Source: Flavobacterium sp. (GTDB taxonomy: Bacteria; Bacteroidota; Bacteroidia; Flavobacteriales; Flavobacteriaceae). Taken from it: a stretch of 19,034 nt of DNA. Location: positions 1-19,034 of the forward strand of contig NZ_JAGKWP010000046.1 in the NCBI RefSeq assembly GCF_021151785.1. The letters run 5' to 3'. Of this stretch, positions 6,622 to 13,778 are shown in pieces. The translations under genes were made by a program, and so were the position numbers. The notes under the pieces were generated by a model. The model was not told the origin of the DNA and searched no databases. It saw nothing but the letters and a program-made list of their open reading frames with translations. How positions within the stretch are numbered: position 1 is the stretch's first letter; every line of letters starts with the position of its first letter.

Positions 6622-8070
6622 ATGAGCAAATATACCGAAGACGATTTAAAAGTTGAGTTAGAAAATAAAGAATACGAATACGGATTTTATACCAATTTAG
6701 ATTCTGAAACATTTCCAGCGGGATTAAATGAAGATATTATTCGTGCAATTTCTAAAAAGAAAGAAGAGCCTAAATGGATGACGGAATGGCGTTTAGAGGC
6801 GTTTCGCATTTGGCAAACCATGGAAGAACCGGAATGGGCCAATGTGAATTATGAAAAACCTGATTTTCAAGCTATTTCTTATTACTCAGCGCCCAAAAAA
6901 GCAGATCCTAATAAAACATTGGACGACGTTGATCCTGAATTATTAGCCATGTATAAAAAATTAGGCATTTCTGTAGACGAGCAAAAAAAGATGAACAATG
7001 TAGCAATTGATATTGTTGTTGATTCAGTATCAGTGGCTACCACCTTCAAAAAAACCTTAGCGGAAAAAGGAATTATTTTCATGAGTATTTCTGAAGCCAT
7101 TAAGGAACATCCTGAATTAGTACAAAAGTACTTAGGAACAGTTGTGCCCACTACTGATAATTTTTATGCTGCTTTAAATTCGGCTGTTTTCTCTGATGGA
7201 AGTTTTTGTTACATACCAAAAGGGGTGAAATGTCCAATGGAATTGTCTACCTATTTCCGAATTAATCAAGGTGGAACGGGACAGTTTGAGCGCACCCTAG
7301 TTATTGCCGACGAAGGAAGCTATGTTTCTTATTTAGAAGGATGTACGGCACCTAGTCGTGATGAAAATCAATTACACGCTGCTGTGGTTGAATTAATTGC
7401 GATGGATGATGCCGAAATTAAATACTCTACGGTTCAAAATTGGTATCCGGGGAACAAAGAAGGAAAAGGTGGCGTTTATAATTTCGTAACCAAAAGAGGT
7501 TTATGTGAAAAAAACGCAAAAATTTCTTGGACTCAAGTAGAAACTGGTTCGGCTGTAACTTGGAAATATCCTTCATGTGTGTTGAAAGGTGATAATTCCA
7601 TAGGAGAGTTTTATTCCATTGCTGTTACCAACAATTTCCAACAAGCGGATACTGGAACGAAGATGATTCATTTGGGAAAAAACACCAAATCAACGATTAT
7701 TTCTAAAGGAATTTCAGCTGGCAAATCACAAAACAGTTATAGAGGACTAGTCCAAATTGGTCCAAGAGCTGAAAATGCTCGTAACTTTTCACAATGTGAT
7801 TCGTTATTAATGGGTAACAATTGCGGTGCACACACTTTTCCGTATATCGAAAGTAAAAATGCTTCTGCAAAAATTGAACACGAAGCTACAACTTCAAAAA
7901 TTGGAGAAGACCAAGTGTTCTATTGTAACCAACGCGGCATTCCAACCGAAAAAGCAATTGCTTTAATTGTAAATGGATTTAGTAAAGAAGTACTAAATAA
8001 GTTACCAATGGAATTTGCAGTGGAAGCGCAAAAATTGTTAGAAATTTCGTTGGAAGGAAGTGTTGGATAA
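6622..8070 (+). CDS. sufB: Fe-S cluster scaffold subunit SufB
   Basis: Core scaffold subunit of the SufBC2D complex, 482 aa, on which nascent clusters are built in the cytoplasm. The C-terminal beta-helix carries the residues described for E. coli SufB at the same spacing: C392 in SQCDSLL (E. coli C405), then E419-H420-E421 in IEHEATTS (E. coli E432-H433-E434). The final block QVFYCNQRGIPTEKA is the SufB/D family helix that contacts SufC. The N-terminal region holds further family blocks such as YIPKGVKCP, the entry point for sulfur delivery. The start MSKYTEDDLK has an A-rich leader. The gene is complete and follows the carrier gene by 10 bases. Confidence 0.97.
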   Translation: MSKYTEDDLKVELENKEYEYGFYTNLDSETFPAGLNEDIIRAISKKKEEPKWMTEWRLEAFRIWQTMEEPEWANVNYEKPDFQAISYYSAPKKADPNKTLDDVDPELLAMYKKLGISVDEQKKMNNVAIDIVVDSVSVATTFKKTLAEKGIIFMSISEAIKEHPELVQKYLGTVVPTTDNFYAALNSAVFSDGSFCYIPKGVKCPMELSTYFRINQGGTGQFERTLVIADEGSYVSYLEGCTAPSRDENQLHAAVVELIAMDDAEIKYSTVQNWYPGNKEGKGGVYNFVTKRGLCEKNAKISWTQVETGSAVTWKYPSCVLKGDNSIGEFYSIAVTNNFQQADTGTKMIHLGKNTKSTIISKGISAGKSQNSYRGLVQIGPRAENARNFSQCDSLLMGNNCGAHTFPYIESKNASAKIEHEATTSKIGEDQVFYCNQRGIPTEKAIALIVNGFSKEVLNKLPMEFAVEAQKLLEISLEGSVG

Positions 8071-8078
8071 TTAAAAAA

Positions 8079-8116
8079 ATGCCAATGTGCAATGAGCTAA
8101 TTTTCCAATTGAAAAA
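8079..8116. repeat. Short intergenic repeat-like segment between sufB and sufC
   Basis: The 79-base gap contains AT-rich noncoding sequence with the phrases GCCAATGTGC, AGCTAATTTTC and TTTTCCAATTGAAAA. These resemble the short 'AGCTAATTTTCAAATTG' elements scattered between Flavobacterium genes (recalled, not searched). The TTTTC/GAAAA ends can pair. A weakly similar phrase (TGCAA, AAGCTATTTT) occurs at 12871-12888 before DUF2480. It has no obvious coding role. Confidence 0.35.
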
Positions 8117-8149
8117 TAATGATATAAAAGCAATAAAACATACTATATA

Positions 8150-8899
8150 ATGTTATCAATAAAAAACTTACATGCGTCTGTTGAAGACAAAGACATATTA
8201 AAAGGAATCAACCTTGAAATTAAAGCAGGAGAAGTACATGCAATTATGGGGCCTAACGGTGCTGGAAAATCTACACTTTCTTCTATTATTGCTGGAAATG
8301 AAAATTATGAAGTAACTGAAGGAGAAATCATTTTAGATGGTGAAGATTTGTCTGAATTAGCTCCAGAAGAAAGAGCACATAAAGGCGTGTTCTTATCGTT
8401 TCAATATCCAGTTGAAATCCCGGGTGTATCAGTAACTAATTTCATCAAAACGGCGATTAACGAAAAACGTAAAGCTAATGGTCAGGAAGAAATGCCAGCC
8501 AATGAAATGTTGAAATTAATTCGTGAGAAATCGGAATTATTAGAAATGGATCGTAAATTTTTATCGCGTTCGTTAAACGAAGGGTTTTCGGGTGGTGAAA
8601 AGAAACGTAACGAGATTTTCCAAATGGCTATGTTAGAACCAAAAATCGCTATTTTGGACGAAACCGATTCAGGTTTAGACATCGATGCGTTACGAATTGT
8701 AGCTAATGGGGTAAATAAATTGAAAAACGAAAATAACGCCGTATTAGTGATTACACATTACCAACGTCTATTAGATTATATTGTTCCAGATTTCGTTCAT
8801 GTTTTAATGGATGGAAAAATCGTTAAATCGGGTACAAAAGAATTAGCCCTTGAGTTAGAAGAAAAAGGATACGATTGGATTAAAGCAGAGCTTGTTTAA
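8150..8899 (+). CDS. sufC: SUF ABC-type ATPase SufC
   Basis: Cytoplasmic ABC-fold ATPase of the SufBC2D scaffold, 249 aa (family about 245-260). ATP binding drives the conformational change that exposes the assembly site at the SufB-SufD interface. Motifs are complete: Walker A GPNGAGKST (34-42), Q-loop FQYP (84-87), signature FSGGEKK (146-152), Walker B IAILDETDSGLD (166-177) and the H-loop His203 in ITHYQR. The absence of membrane-subunit genes and the position between sufB and sufD confirm SufC instead of a transporter ATPase. It begins 79 bases after sufB and ends 80 bases before sufD. Both gaps hold repeat-like DNA but no promoter that I can see. Confidence 0.97.
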   Translation: MLSIKNLHASVEDKDILKGINLEIKAGEVHAIMGPNGAGKSTLSSIIAGNENYEVTEGEIILDGEDLSELAPEERAHKGVFLSFQYPVEIPGVSVTNFIKTAINEKRKANGQEEMPANEMLKLIREKSELLEMDRKFLSRSLNEGFSGGEKKRNEIFQMAMLEPKIAILDETDSGLDIDALRIVANGVNKLKNENNAVLVITHYQRLLDYIVPDFVHVLMDGKIVKSGTKELALELEEKGYDWIKAELV

Positions 8900-8932
8900 T
8901 TTGTTTAAAGCTTAATGTTCAACGTTAGATTT

Positions 8933-8967
8933 AGATAACTTGAAACTTTAAACCTTAAACTTTGAAC
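8933..8967. repeat. Degenerate 7-base tandem repeat between sufC and sufD
   Basis: Five consecutive heptamers ending in AAC occur in register: AGATAAC, TTGAAAC, TTTAAAC, CTTAAAC, TTTGAAC. The gap before it (8900-8930) has looser relatives, such as GTTTAAT and GTTCAAC. It resembles the TTTAAAC/TTGAAAC-rich intergenic runs seen in flavobacterial genomes. The array ends 12 bases before the sufD start. Function unknown. Confidence 0.55.
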
Positions 8968-8979
8968 TAAAATTAAAAA

Positions 8980-10296
8980 ATGGAATTAAAAGATAAATTA
9001 GTAGCTTCTTTCATGGCGTTTGAAGAGAAAATCAATGATAACGCCGAATTACATGACGTAAGAAGTCAAGCTATAAAAAATTTCGAAACCAAAGGTTTCC
9101 CTACAAAAAAAGAAGAAGCTTGGAAATACACATCTTTAAACGCAATTTTAAAGAACGATTTTAGTGTGTTTCCTAAGCATGAAAATGCTATCGAATTTAA
9201 AGATGTTAAAAAATATTTTCTCCATGATGTAGATACTTATAAAGTGGTATTTATAGATGGAAAATTCAGTTCATTCTTATCTTCTACTACTCATGATGGT
9301 TTAGATGTTTGTTTAATGTCATCAGCATTAACTAAACCTAAGTACAAAATGGTAATTGATGCCTATTTTAATCGTATTGCTAGTAAAGAAGAAACGTTAA
9401 CAACGCTTAACACAGCTTTTGCTTTTGAAGGAGCCTACATCAATGTGCCTAAAAGTAAAGTTGTTGAGAAACCCATCGAAATTATCTATTTTTCAACAGG
9501 AAATGAAGCAGCTTTAATGGTACAACCAAGAAATTTGGTAATTGTTGGAGAAAATGCTCACGTTCAAATTGTGGAACGCCATCAAAGCTTGAATAGCAAT
9601 CCCGTTTTAACGAATTCAGTTACGGAAATTTTTGCTCAAAAACGAGCCATTGTAGATTATTACAAAGTACAAAACGATGTGCAAACGGCTAATTTGATTG
9701 ACAATACATACATAGCACAAAAACAAGAAAGTCGAGTTGCGGTTCACTCATTCTCTTTTGGTGGAAATATAACAAGAAACAATTTGAATTTTTACCACCA
9801 AGGTGAACGCATTGATTCCACTTTAAAAGGAATTACCATTATTGGAGATAAGCAGCACGTAGATCATTATACATTGGTACATCATGCACAACCTAATTGT
9901 GAGAGCCACCAAAATTATAAATGTATTTTAGATGGTAATGCTACAGGTGTTTTCAATGGTAAAATATTTGTTGAAAAAGAAGCCCAAAAAACAGATGCTT
10001 TTCAGCAGAATAATAACATATTAATAAGTGAAAAAGCAACTATTAATGCTAAACCACAATTAGAAATTTTTGCAGACGACGTAAAATGTTCACATGGTTG
10101 TACTATCGGGCAATTAGATGAAAATGCGATGTTTTATATGCAACAACGAGGTATTCCAAAAAAAGAAGCCAAAGCATTGTTAATGTATGCATTTACAAAT
10201 GAAGTAACGTCAAGCATTCAAATACCTGAATTAAAAGCTAAAATTGGGCGTATTATTGCGGATAAATTAGGTGTAAACATGGGGTTTGATTTATAA
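8980..10296 (+). CDS. sufD: Fe-S cluster scaffold subunit SufD
   Basis: Paralogue of SufB and partner in the SufBC2D scaffold, 438 aa. SufD supplies a histidine to the nascent-cluster site and helps iron entry. Here the conserved CSHGCTIGQLDE block gives H372, the counterpart of the functional His360 of E. coli SufD. The C-terminal helix FYMQQRGIPKKEAKALL is the SufC-contact segment shared with SufB. The N-terminal helical part (KKEEAWKYTSL) is typical of SufD. The ATG at 8980 follows an AATTAAAAA leader, the A-rich substitute for a Shine-Dalgarno site in this phylum. The gene is complete and is followed at once by an intrinsic terminator-like hairpin. Confidence 0.96.
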   Translation: MELKDKLVASFMAFEEKINDNAELHDVRSQAIKNFETKGFPTKKEEAWKYTSLNAILKNDFSVFPKHENAIEFKDVKKYFLHDVDTYKVVFIDGKFSSFLSSTTHDGLDVCLMSSALTKPKYKMVIDAYFNRIASKEETLTTLNTAFAFEGAYINVPKSKVVEKPIEIIYFSTGNEAALMVQPRNLVIVGENAHVQIVERHQSLNSNPVLTNSVTEIFAQKRAIVDYYKVQNDVQTANLIDNTYIAQKQESRVAVHSFSFGGNITRNNLNFYHQGERIDSTLKGITIIGDKQHVDHYTLVHHAQPNCESHQNYKCILDGNATGVFNGKIFVEKEAQKTDAFQQNNNILISEKATINAKPQLEIFADDVKCSHGCTIGQLDENAMFYMQQRGIPKKEAKALLMYAFTNEVTSSIQIPELKAKIGRIIADKLGVNMGFDL

Positions 10297-10303
10297 TTCA
10301 ATT

Positions 10304-10331
10304 AACCGCATTTTTTGCGGTTTTATTTTTT
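10304..10331 (+). terminator. Intrinsic terminator inside the suf cluster, between sufD and sufS
   Basis: A 7-bp stem AACCGCA / TGCGGTT (10304-10310 and 10316-10322) with a TTTTT loop is followed by TTTTATTTTTT. The GC-containing stem plus long U-tract is a good Rho-independent terminator. It lies 7 bases after the sufD stop and only 8 bases before the sufS ATG, so sufS must depend on read-through or on a promoter further upstream. Confidence 0.75.
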
Positions 10332-10339
10332 AAAAAATT

Positions 10340-11554
10340 ATGTTAGACATTCAAAAAATAAGAGCCGATTTTCCCATTCTTTCAGAAAAAGTCAATGGGA
10401 AACCCTTAGTGTATTTTGATAATGGGGCGACTTCACAAAAACCTCAAGTGGTAATCGATGCTATAGAAAAATATTATTCAACATATAATGCAAATATCCA
10501 TCGTGGTGTACACACACTAAGTCAATTAGCAACAGATGCCTATGAAGCAGCTAGAAATACCATTCAGACACACATTAATGCAAAACACAACTATGAAGTT
10601 ATTTTTACATCTGGCACTACTTTTGGAATCAATTTAGTAGCCAATGGAATGGCTGCTTTTATTAAACCAGGTGACGAGGTCATGGTTTCAGCACTTGAAC
10701 ACCACAGCAATATTGTACCATGGCAATTTTTATGTGAAAAAACAGGAGCCAAGTTAGTAGTAATCCCTATGAATGAAAAGGGAGAATTAGTTGTTTCTGA
10801 ATTTGACAACTTACTTTCTGATAAAACAAAGCTGGTTGCTGTTAACCACATTTCTAATGCTTTAGGAACAATTAACCCTATTGAATATATCATAAAAAAA
10901 GCGCATGAGAAAGGGGCTGCCGTTTTGATTGATGGAGCTCAGGCTACTCCGCATTTAAAACCTGATGTACAAGCATTAAATTGTGATTTCTACGTTTTTT
11001 CTGGACATAAAATCTGTGGACCAACAGGTGTTGGAATATTGTATGGTAAAGAAGAATGGTTGCGTAAATTACCTCCATATCAAGGTGGAGGCGAAATGAT
11101 TGCTGAAGTCACGTTCGAAAAAACAACCTACGCTGATTTACCTCATAAATTTGAAGCGGGAACACCCAATATTGAAGGCGGAATTGTCTTAGGTACAGCA
11201 ATAGACTACATGAATTCTGTAGGTTTTGAAGCCATTGCTACTTATGAAAACGAATTGTTAACCTATGGAACAAAAAAATTACAAGAAATAGAAGGCTTAA
11301 CCATTTATGGAATAAGTGAAAACAAAGCTTCTGTAATTTCTTTTAATATAAATGGTATTCATCCTTATGATATTGGGGCAATTATAGATAAACTTGGTAT
11401 AGCTGTTCGTACAGGACATCATTGCGCCCAACCTATTATGAACTATTTCAACATACCAGGAACCATAAGGGCTAGTTTTGCTTTTTATAATACAAAAGAA
11501 GAAATTGATATATTTGTAGAAGCACTTAAAAAAGCACAACTTATGTTGTCATAA
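10340..11554 (+). CDS. sufS: Cysteine desulfurase SufS
   Basis: PLP-dependent group II cysteine desulfurase (404 aa) that converts L-cysteine to alanine and an enzyme-bound persulfide, the sulfur source for cluster building. PLP contacts are visible: H121 in LEHHSN, D198 and Q201 in DGAQ, and the Schiff-base lysine K224 in SGHKICGPTG. The persulfide Cys362 lies in RTGHHCAQP on the short loop typical of SufS/CsdA enzymes, which need SufE or SufU as sulfur acceptor. SufE is encoded just downstream, with no zinc-type SufU in sight, which fits. The gene is separated from sufD by an intrinsic terminator and is followed after 5 bases by the unnamed lipoprotein gene. Confidence 0.97.
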   Translation: MLDIQKIRADFPILSEKVNGKPLVYFDNGATSQKPQVVIDAIEKYYSTYNANIHRGVHTLSQLATDAYEAARNTIQTHINAKHNYEVIFTSGTTFGINLVANGMAAFIKPGDEVMVSALEHHSNIVPWQFLCEKTGAKLVVIPMNEKGELVVSEFDNLLSDKTKLVAVNHISNALGTINPIEYIIKKAHEKGAAVLIDGAQATPHLKPDVQALNCDFYVFSGHKICGPTGVGILYGKEEWLRKLPPYQGGGEMIAEVTFEKTTYADLPHKFEAGTPNIEGGIVLGTAIDYMNSVGFEAIATYENELLTYGTKKLQEIEGLTIYGISENKASVISFNINGIHPYDIGAIIDKLGIAVRTGHHCAQPIMNYFNIPGTIRASFAFYNTKEEIDIFVEALKKAQLMLS

Positions 11555-11559
11555 AACAA

Positions 11560-12039
11560 ATGAAAAACTTAATTTACATAAGCAGTCTAACTATAGTTTT
11601 ATTAAGTTGTAAGTGTCCCAAAAAAGGGATAAAATCAACTAAAGAAACTAATGTCATAGAAAATGGGGTAAAAGAAAGCTCGATTCCAACCATTTTATAT
11701 GAAGCCAATGCAAGAAATTTTGTTTTGAAACTTAAAGTTGAAAATCAAATCCTATATATTAACAAACACCGTGATATCATTGGCTATGAAAGCCAAATAA
11801 AAATATCCGATAACGACTGGAAAGAAATTACAGATTTGGTAAAAAAAGTTGATTTAAACAAGGTAAAAGATTTAAAATGGCCAACAGAAATGCGATATTA
11901 TGATGGTGCCGCGGATGCAAATGTGACTTTTATTTCAAATGGTATTGAATATCCAGCTAAAGGTTTTGACCATGGCCATCCGCCATTAGAAATTGAAAAC
12001 TTAATTAATAAAATCGTTAAACTGACAGAAAAACCATAA
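11560..12039 (+). CDS. Uncharacterised lipoprotein within the suf cluster
   Basis: Not recognised as a named family. It is 159 aa with a lipoprotein signal: MKNLIYISSLTIVLLSC, lipobox LLSC, lipidated Cys17, followed directly by K-C-P-K-K. The mature part is about 140 residues, mixed alpha/beta, and starts with a low-complexity linker (about 20-45). A conserved-looking C-terminal block (YYDGAADANVTF, then KGFDHGHPP) might form a small binding surface. C17 and C19 are its only cysteines, so a cytoplasmic Fe-S role is unlikely. It starts 5 bases after sufS, and its TAA overlaps the sufE ATG by one base (TAATG), so it is co-transcribed and probably translationally coupled to sufE. An envelope lipoprotein among cytoplasmic SUF genes is odd, and the reason is unknown. 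Confidence 0.8.
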   Translation: MKNLIYISSLTIVLLSCKCPKKGIKSTKETNVIENGVKESSIPTILYEANARNFVLKLKVENQILYINKHRDIIGYESQIKISDNDWKEITDLVKKVDLNKVKDLKWPTEMRYYDGAADANVTFISNGIEYPAKGFDHGHPPLEIENLINKIVKLTEKP

Positions 12040-12458
12040 TGACAATACAAGAAATACAAGAAGAAATCGTTGATGAATTTTCGATGTTTGATGATTGGAT
12101 GCAACGTTACGAATACATCATTGAACTAGGCAAAACTTTACCATTAATTGACGAAAAATTCAAGACTGAAGATAATATCATCAAAGGATGTCAATCTAAA
12201 GTTTGGGTTCATGCAGAAGAAAAAGATGGCAAAATTCTATTTACAGCAGATAGTGATGCTATTTTAACTAAGGGGATCATTGCTATTTTAATTCGTGCTT
12301 TCTCTAATCAAACACCACAAGCTATCTTGGAAGCAAATACTGATTTCGTGGACGAAATTGGATTAAAAGAACACTTATCACCTACACGAGCCAATGGATT
12401 AGTCTCGATGATAAAGAAAATAAAAATGTATGCTTTAGCCTTTCAAGCGAAACAATAA
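12039..12458 (+). CDS. sufE: Sulfur acceptor SufE
   Basis: Cytoplasmic sulfurtransferase of 139 aa that takes persulfide sulfur from SufS, stimulates its turnover and hands the sulfur to SufB. The active Cys51 sits in IIKGCQSKVWV, matching the position and context of Cys51 in E. coli SufE. The N-terminal FSMFDDWMQRYEYIIELG and the following ISxLP-like turn are family hallmarks. The C-terminal helix SPTRANGLVSMIKKIK is also standard. It starts at the ATG overlapping the stop of the lipoprotein gene. SufS and SufE are thus split by one foreign-looking gene but kept in translational continuity. Confidence 0.96.
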   Translation: MTIQEIQEEIVDEFSMFDDWMQRYEYIIELGKTLPLIDEKFKTEDNIIKGCQSKVWVHAEEKDGKILFTADSDAILTKGIIAILIRAFSNQTPQAILEANTDFVDEIGLKEHLSPTRANGLVSMIKKIKMYALAFQAKQ

Positions 12459-12471
12459 AAGTATGTAAACA

Positions 12472-12517
12472 AAATCTATAAGCCATTATGTTTCCCTTAT
12501 TAACAGCTTATGGATTT
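12472..12517 (+). other. Long hairpin in the sufE-sufT gap
   Basis: Arms 12472-12483 and 12506-12517 pair over 12 bp with one G-U wobble, around a 22-base loop. No U-tract follows (the next bases are AAAAATTAAAAAATT), so it does not look like an intrinsic terminator. It could be an mRNA stabiliser, a processing site or a remnant of a mobile palindromic repeat. The sufT ATG begins 15 bases downstream. Confidence 0.45.
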
Positions 12518-12532
12518 AAAAATTAAAAAATT

Positions 12533-12856
12533 ATGGAAGAATTTAAAGATGAAATAAATTTGGGTGAAAATGTAGTTAGAATTTTAAAAACTATTTTCGA
12601 TCCAGAAATCCCAGTAGACATTTACGAATTAGGTTTAATTTATGATGTTTTGATTAACGAAGATAATGAGGTAAAGATTCTAATGACTTTAACTTCGCCT
12701 AATTGTCCTGTTGCGGAAACATTACCACAAGAAGTAGAAGAAAAAATAAAATCGATTAATGAGGTAAAATCATGTGAAGTAGAAATCACATTTGACCCGC
12801 CTTGGAGCAAAGATTTAATGAGTGAAGAAGCCAAATTAGAATTAGGAATGCTTTAA
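12533..12856 (+). CDS. sufT: SUF-associated DUF59/MIP18-family protein (SufT-like)
   Basis: Small cytoplasmic protein of 107 aa belonging to the DUF59/MIP18 (SufT, YitW, PaaD-like) group, which helps mature and transfer Fe-S clusters. The signature blocks are present: FDPEIPVDIYELGLIYDV (about 22-39), TSPNCPVAETLP with the conserved Cys58 (53-64), and the C-terminal FDPPWSKDLMSEEAKLELG. C81 is a second, less conserved cysteine. It has no extra domains, so it is the short stand-alone form typical of Bacteroidota and Firmicutes suf clusters. The ATG follows an A-rich leader. It lies 74 bases after sufE, and I see no terminator between them, only the hairpin at 12472-12517. Confidence 0.88.
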   Translation: MEEFKDEINLGENVVRILKTIFDPEIPVDIYELGLIYDVLINEDNEVKILMTLTSPNCPVAETLPQEVEEKIKSINEVKSCEVEITFDPPWSKDLMSEEAKLELGML

Positions 12857-12915
12857 GAAAATTGGCAACTGCAAATTAAGCTATTTTAAATGTCTTATTA
12901 AATTGTGACTAAACA

Positions 12916-13422
12916 ATGGATGAAATAATCAATAAAGTAGCTCAAAGTTCTTTAAAAGTTTTCGATTTGGAAGACTATTATCCAGATGAAAACCATATAG
13001 TAGGAATTGATATTTCTCAATGGTTATTTGGTGGATTTATTTTAAAAGAAACTGAATTTAGAGCACACTTAAAACAAAACAATTGGTCGGTTTATCAAGA
13101 TCAATATGTTTATCTACATTGCACTGAAGACGCTGTTTTACCCGCATGGGCTTATTCATTAGTCACAGTACATTTAGCTCCTTTTGCATTGAAAATCATT
13201 CAAGGGTCAAAAGAAACTGCTATTATAGAATGGTATCAAGATATCTTAAACAAAGTAGATTATACTGATTACTTTGACAAACCTTTAATCTTAAAAGGGT
13301 GTTCTAAAAAACAAGTGCCTAATGAAGTGTATACTATAGCCATTCAAAAATTAATTAAAGTGGCCAAAAGTGTCATGTTTGGAGAAGCTTGCTCGGCAGT
13401 ACCTTTATATAAAAGAAAATAA
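12916..13422 (+). CDS. DUF2480 family protein
   Basis: Member of DUF2480, a family I know only from Bacteroidota, of about 168 aa; this copy is 168 aa. No biochemical function is established. It has no signal peptide or membrane segment, so it is cytoplasmic. Recognisable family blocks are IVGIDISQWLFGGFILKE (29-46), LPAWAYSL (75-82), LKGCSKKQVPNEVY and the C-terminal VMFGEACSAVPLYKRK. Three cysteines (C69, C129, C159) lie in these blocks, and C129 and C159 look family-wide. That makes metal, cluster or sulfur chemistry thinkable. It is the last gene of the suf cluster, 59 bases after sufT, and a strong terminator follows directly. Position suggests a role linked to Fe-S biogenesis; this is inference. 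Confidence 0.88.
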   Translation: MDEIINKVAQSSLKVFDLEDYYPDENHIVGIDISQWLFGGFILKETEFRAHLKQNNWSVYQDQYVYLHCTEDAVLPAWAYSLVTVHLAPFALKIIQGSKETAIIEWYQDILNKVDYTDYFDKPLILKGCSKKQVPNEVYTIAIQKLIKVAKSVMFGEACSAVPLYKRK

Positions 13423-13465
13423 AAAAAGAAAGCCCTAAAAATTAATTTTTAGGGCTTTCTTTTTT
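13422..13465. terminator. Perfect 44-base palindromic bidirectional terminator
   Basis: Twenty-two base pairs are fully symmetric around the centre TTAA, with a GCCCT/AGGGC core flanked by A-runs and T-runs. It begins in the TAA stop of DUF2480 and lies 34 bases beyond the stop of the convergent PID-CTERM-like gene. The A/T runs supply a U-tract in both directions. It terminates the suf cluster on one strand and the surface-protein pair on the other. Confidence 0.9.
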
Positions 13466-13498
13466 CTAATGGAAAAACTTTAATTAGCCTAATTTAAG

Positions 13499-13759
13499 TT
13501 AAGAAGCAGATTTAGATTCAGATCTCAATTTATAAAACATGTATAATACTCCTGTAGCTCCTAAAAAAGCAATACCAAAATCAATTGGAGCAGTTGGCTT
13601 CTGATCAAATTCGGGTGCAGGTTGCGGTATGAATGCGCCATCCAAAGGGTCCCCATCTGAAGGAGGTGCCGGAGCTGGATCTTCATAGAAAGCATGCACT
13701 TGATTTGTGGCTAAAAACAATATAAGCCAACACAATAAACTTTTTTTAATAATTTTCAT
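13499..13759 (-). CDS. Small exported PID-CTERM-like protein
   Basis: An 86-aa protein with three parts: a Sec signal peptide (MKIIKKSLLCWLILFLATNQ, cleavage near VHA-F), a Pro/Asp-rich linker (about 25-57) and a C-terminal tripartite anchor. The anchor is PID (58-60), then a hydrophobic segment with Gly and Tyr/Phe (about 62-77), then a short basic and polar tail (KLRSESKSAS). This matches the architecture of the PID-CTERM sorting signals of Bacteroidota, thought to be handled by an exosortase-like system. The processing enzyme is not in this window. It lies 26 bases downstream of the giant T9SS protein gene on the same strand and is almost certainly co-transcribed with it. Function unknown. 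Confidence 0.8.
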   Translation of the reverse strand: MKIIKKSLLCWLILFLATNQVHAFYEDPAPAPPSDGDPLDGAFIPQPAPEFDQKPTAPIDFGIAFLGATGVLYMFYKLRSESKSAS

Positions 13760-13778
13760 AGCAAAATTTTGTAGAATA

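Noticed and set aside
6428..6712. 94-codon minus-strand frame across the carrier-sufB junction
   Set aside because: It is antisense to two conserved genes and their junction, with no independent support.
10591..10893. 100-codon open frame on the minus strand inside sufS
   Set aside because: It is the antisense shadow of a conserved enzyme gene, with no promoter, leader or recognisable product.
6282..13422. Possible novel defence system or mobile island in the central cluster
   Set aside because: The genes are standard Fe-S assembly functions in a familiar order; there is no toxin, nuclease or recombinase, and only the lipoprotein and DUF2480 are unexplained.
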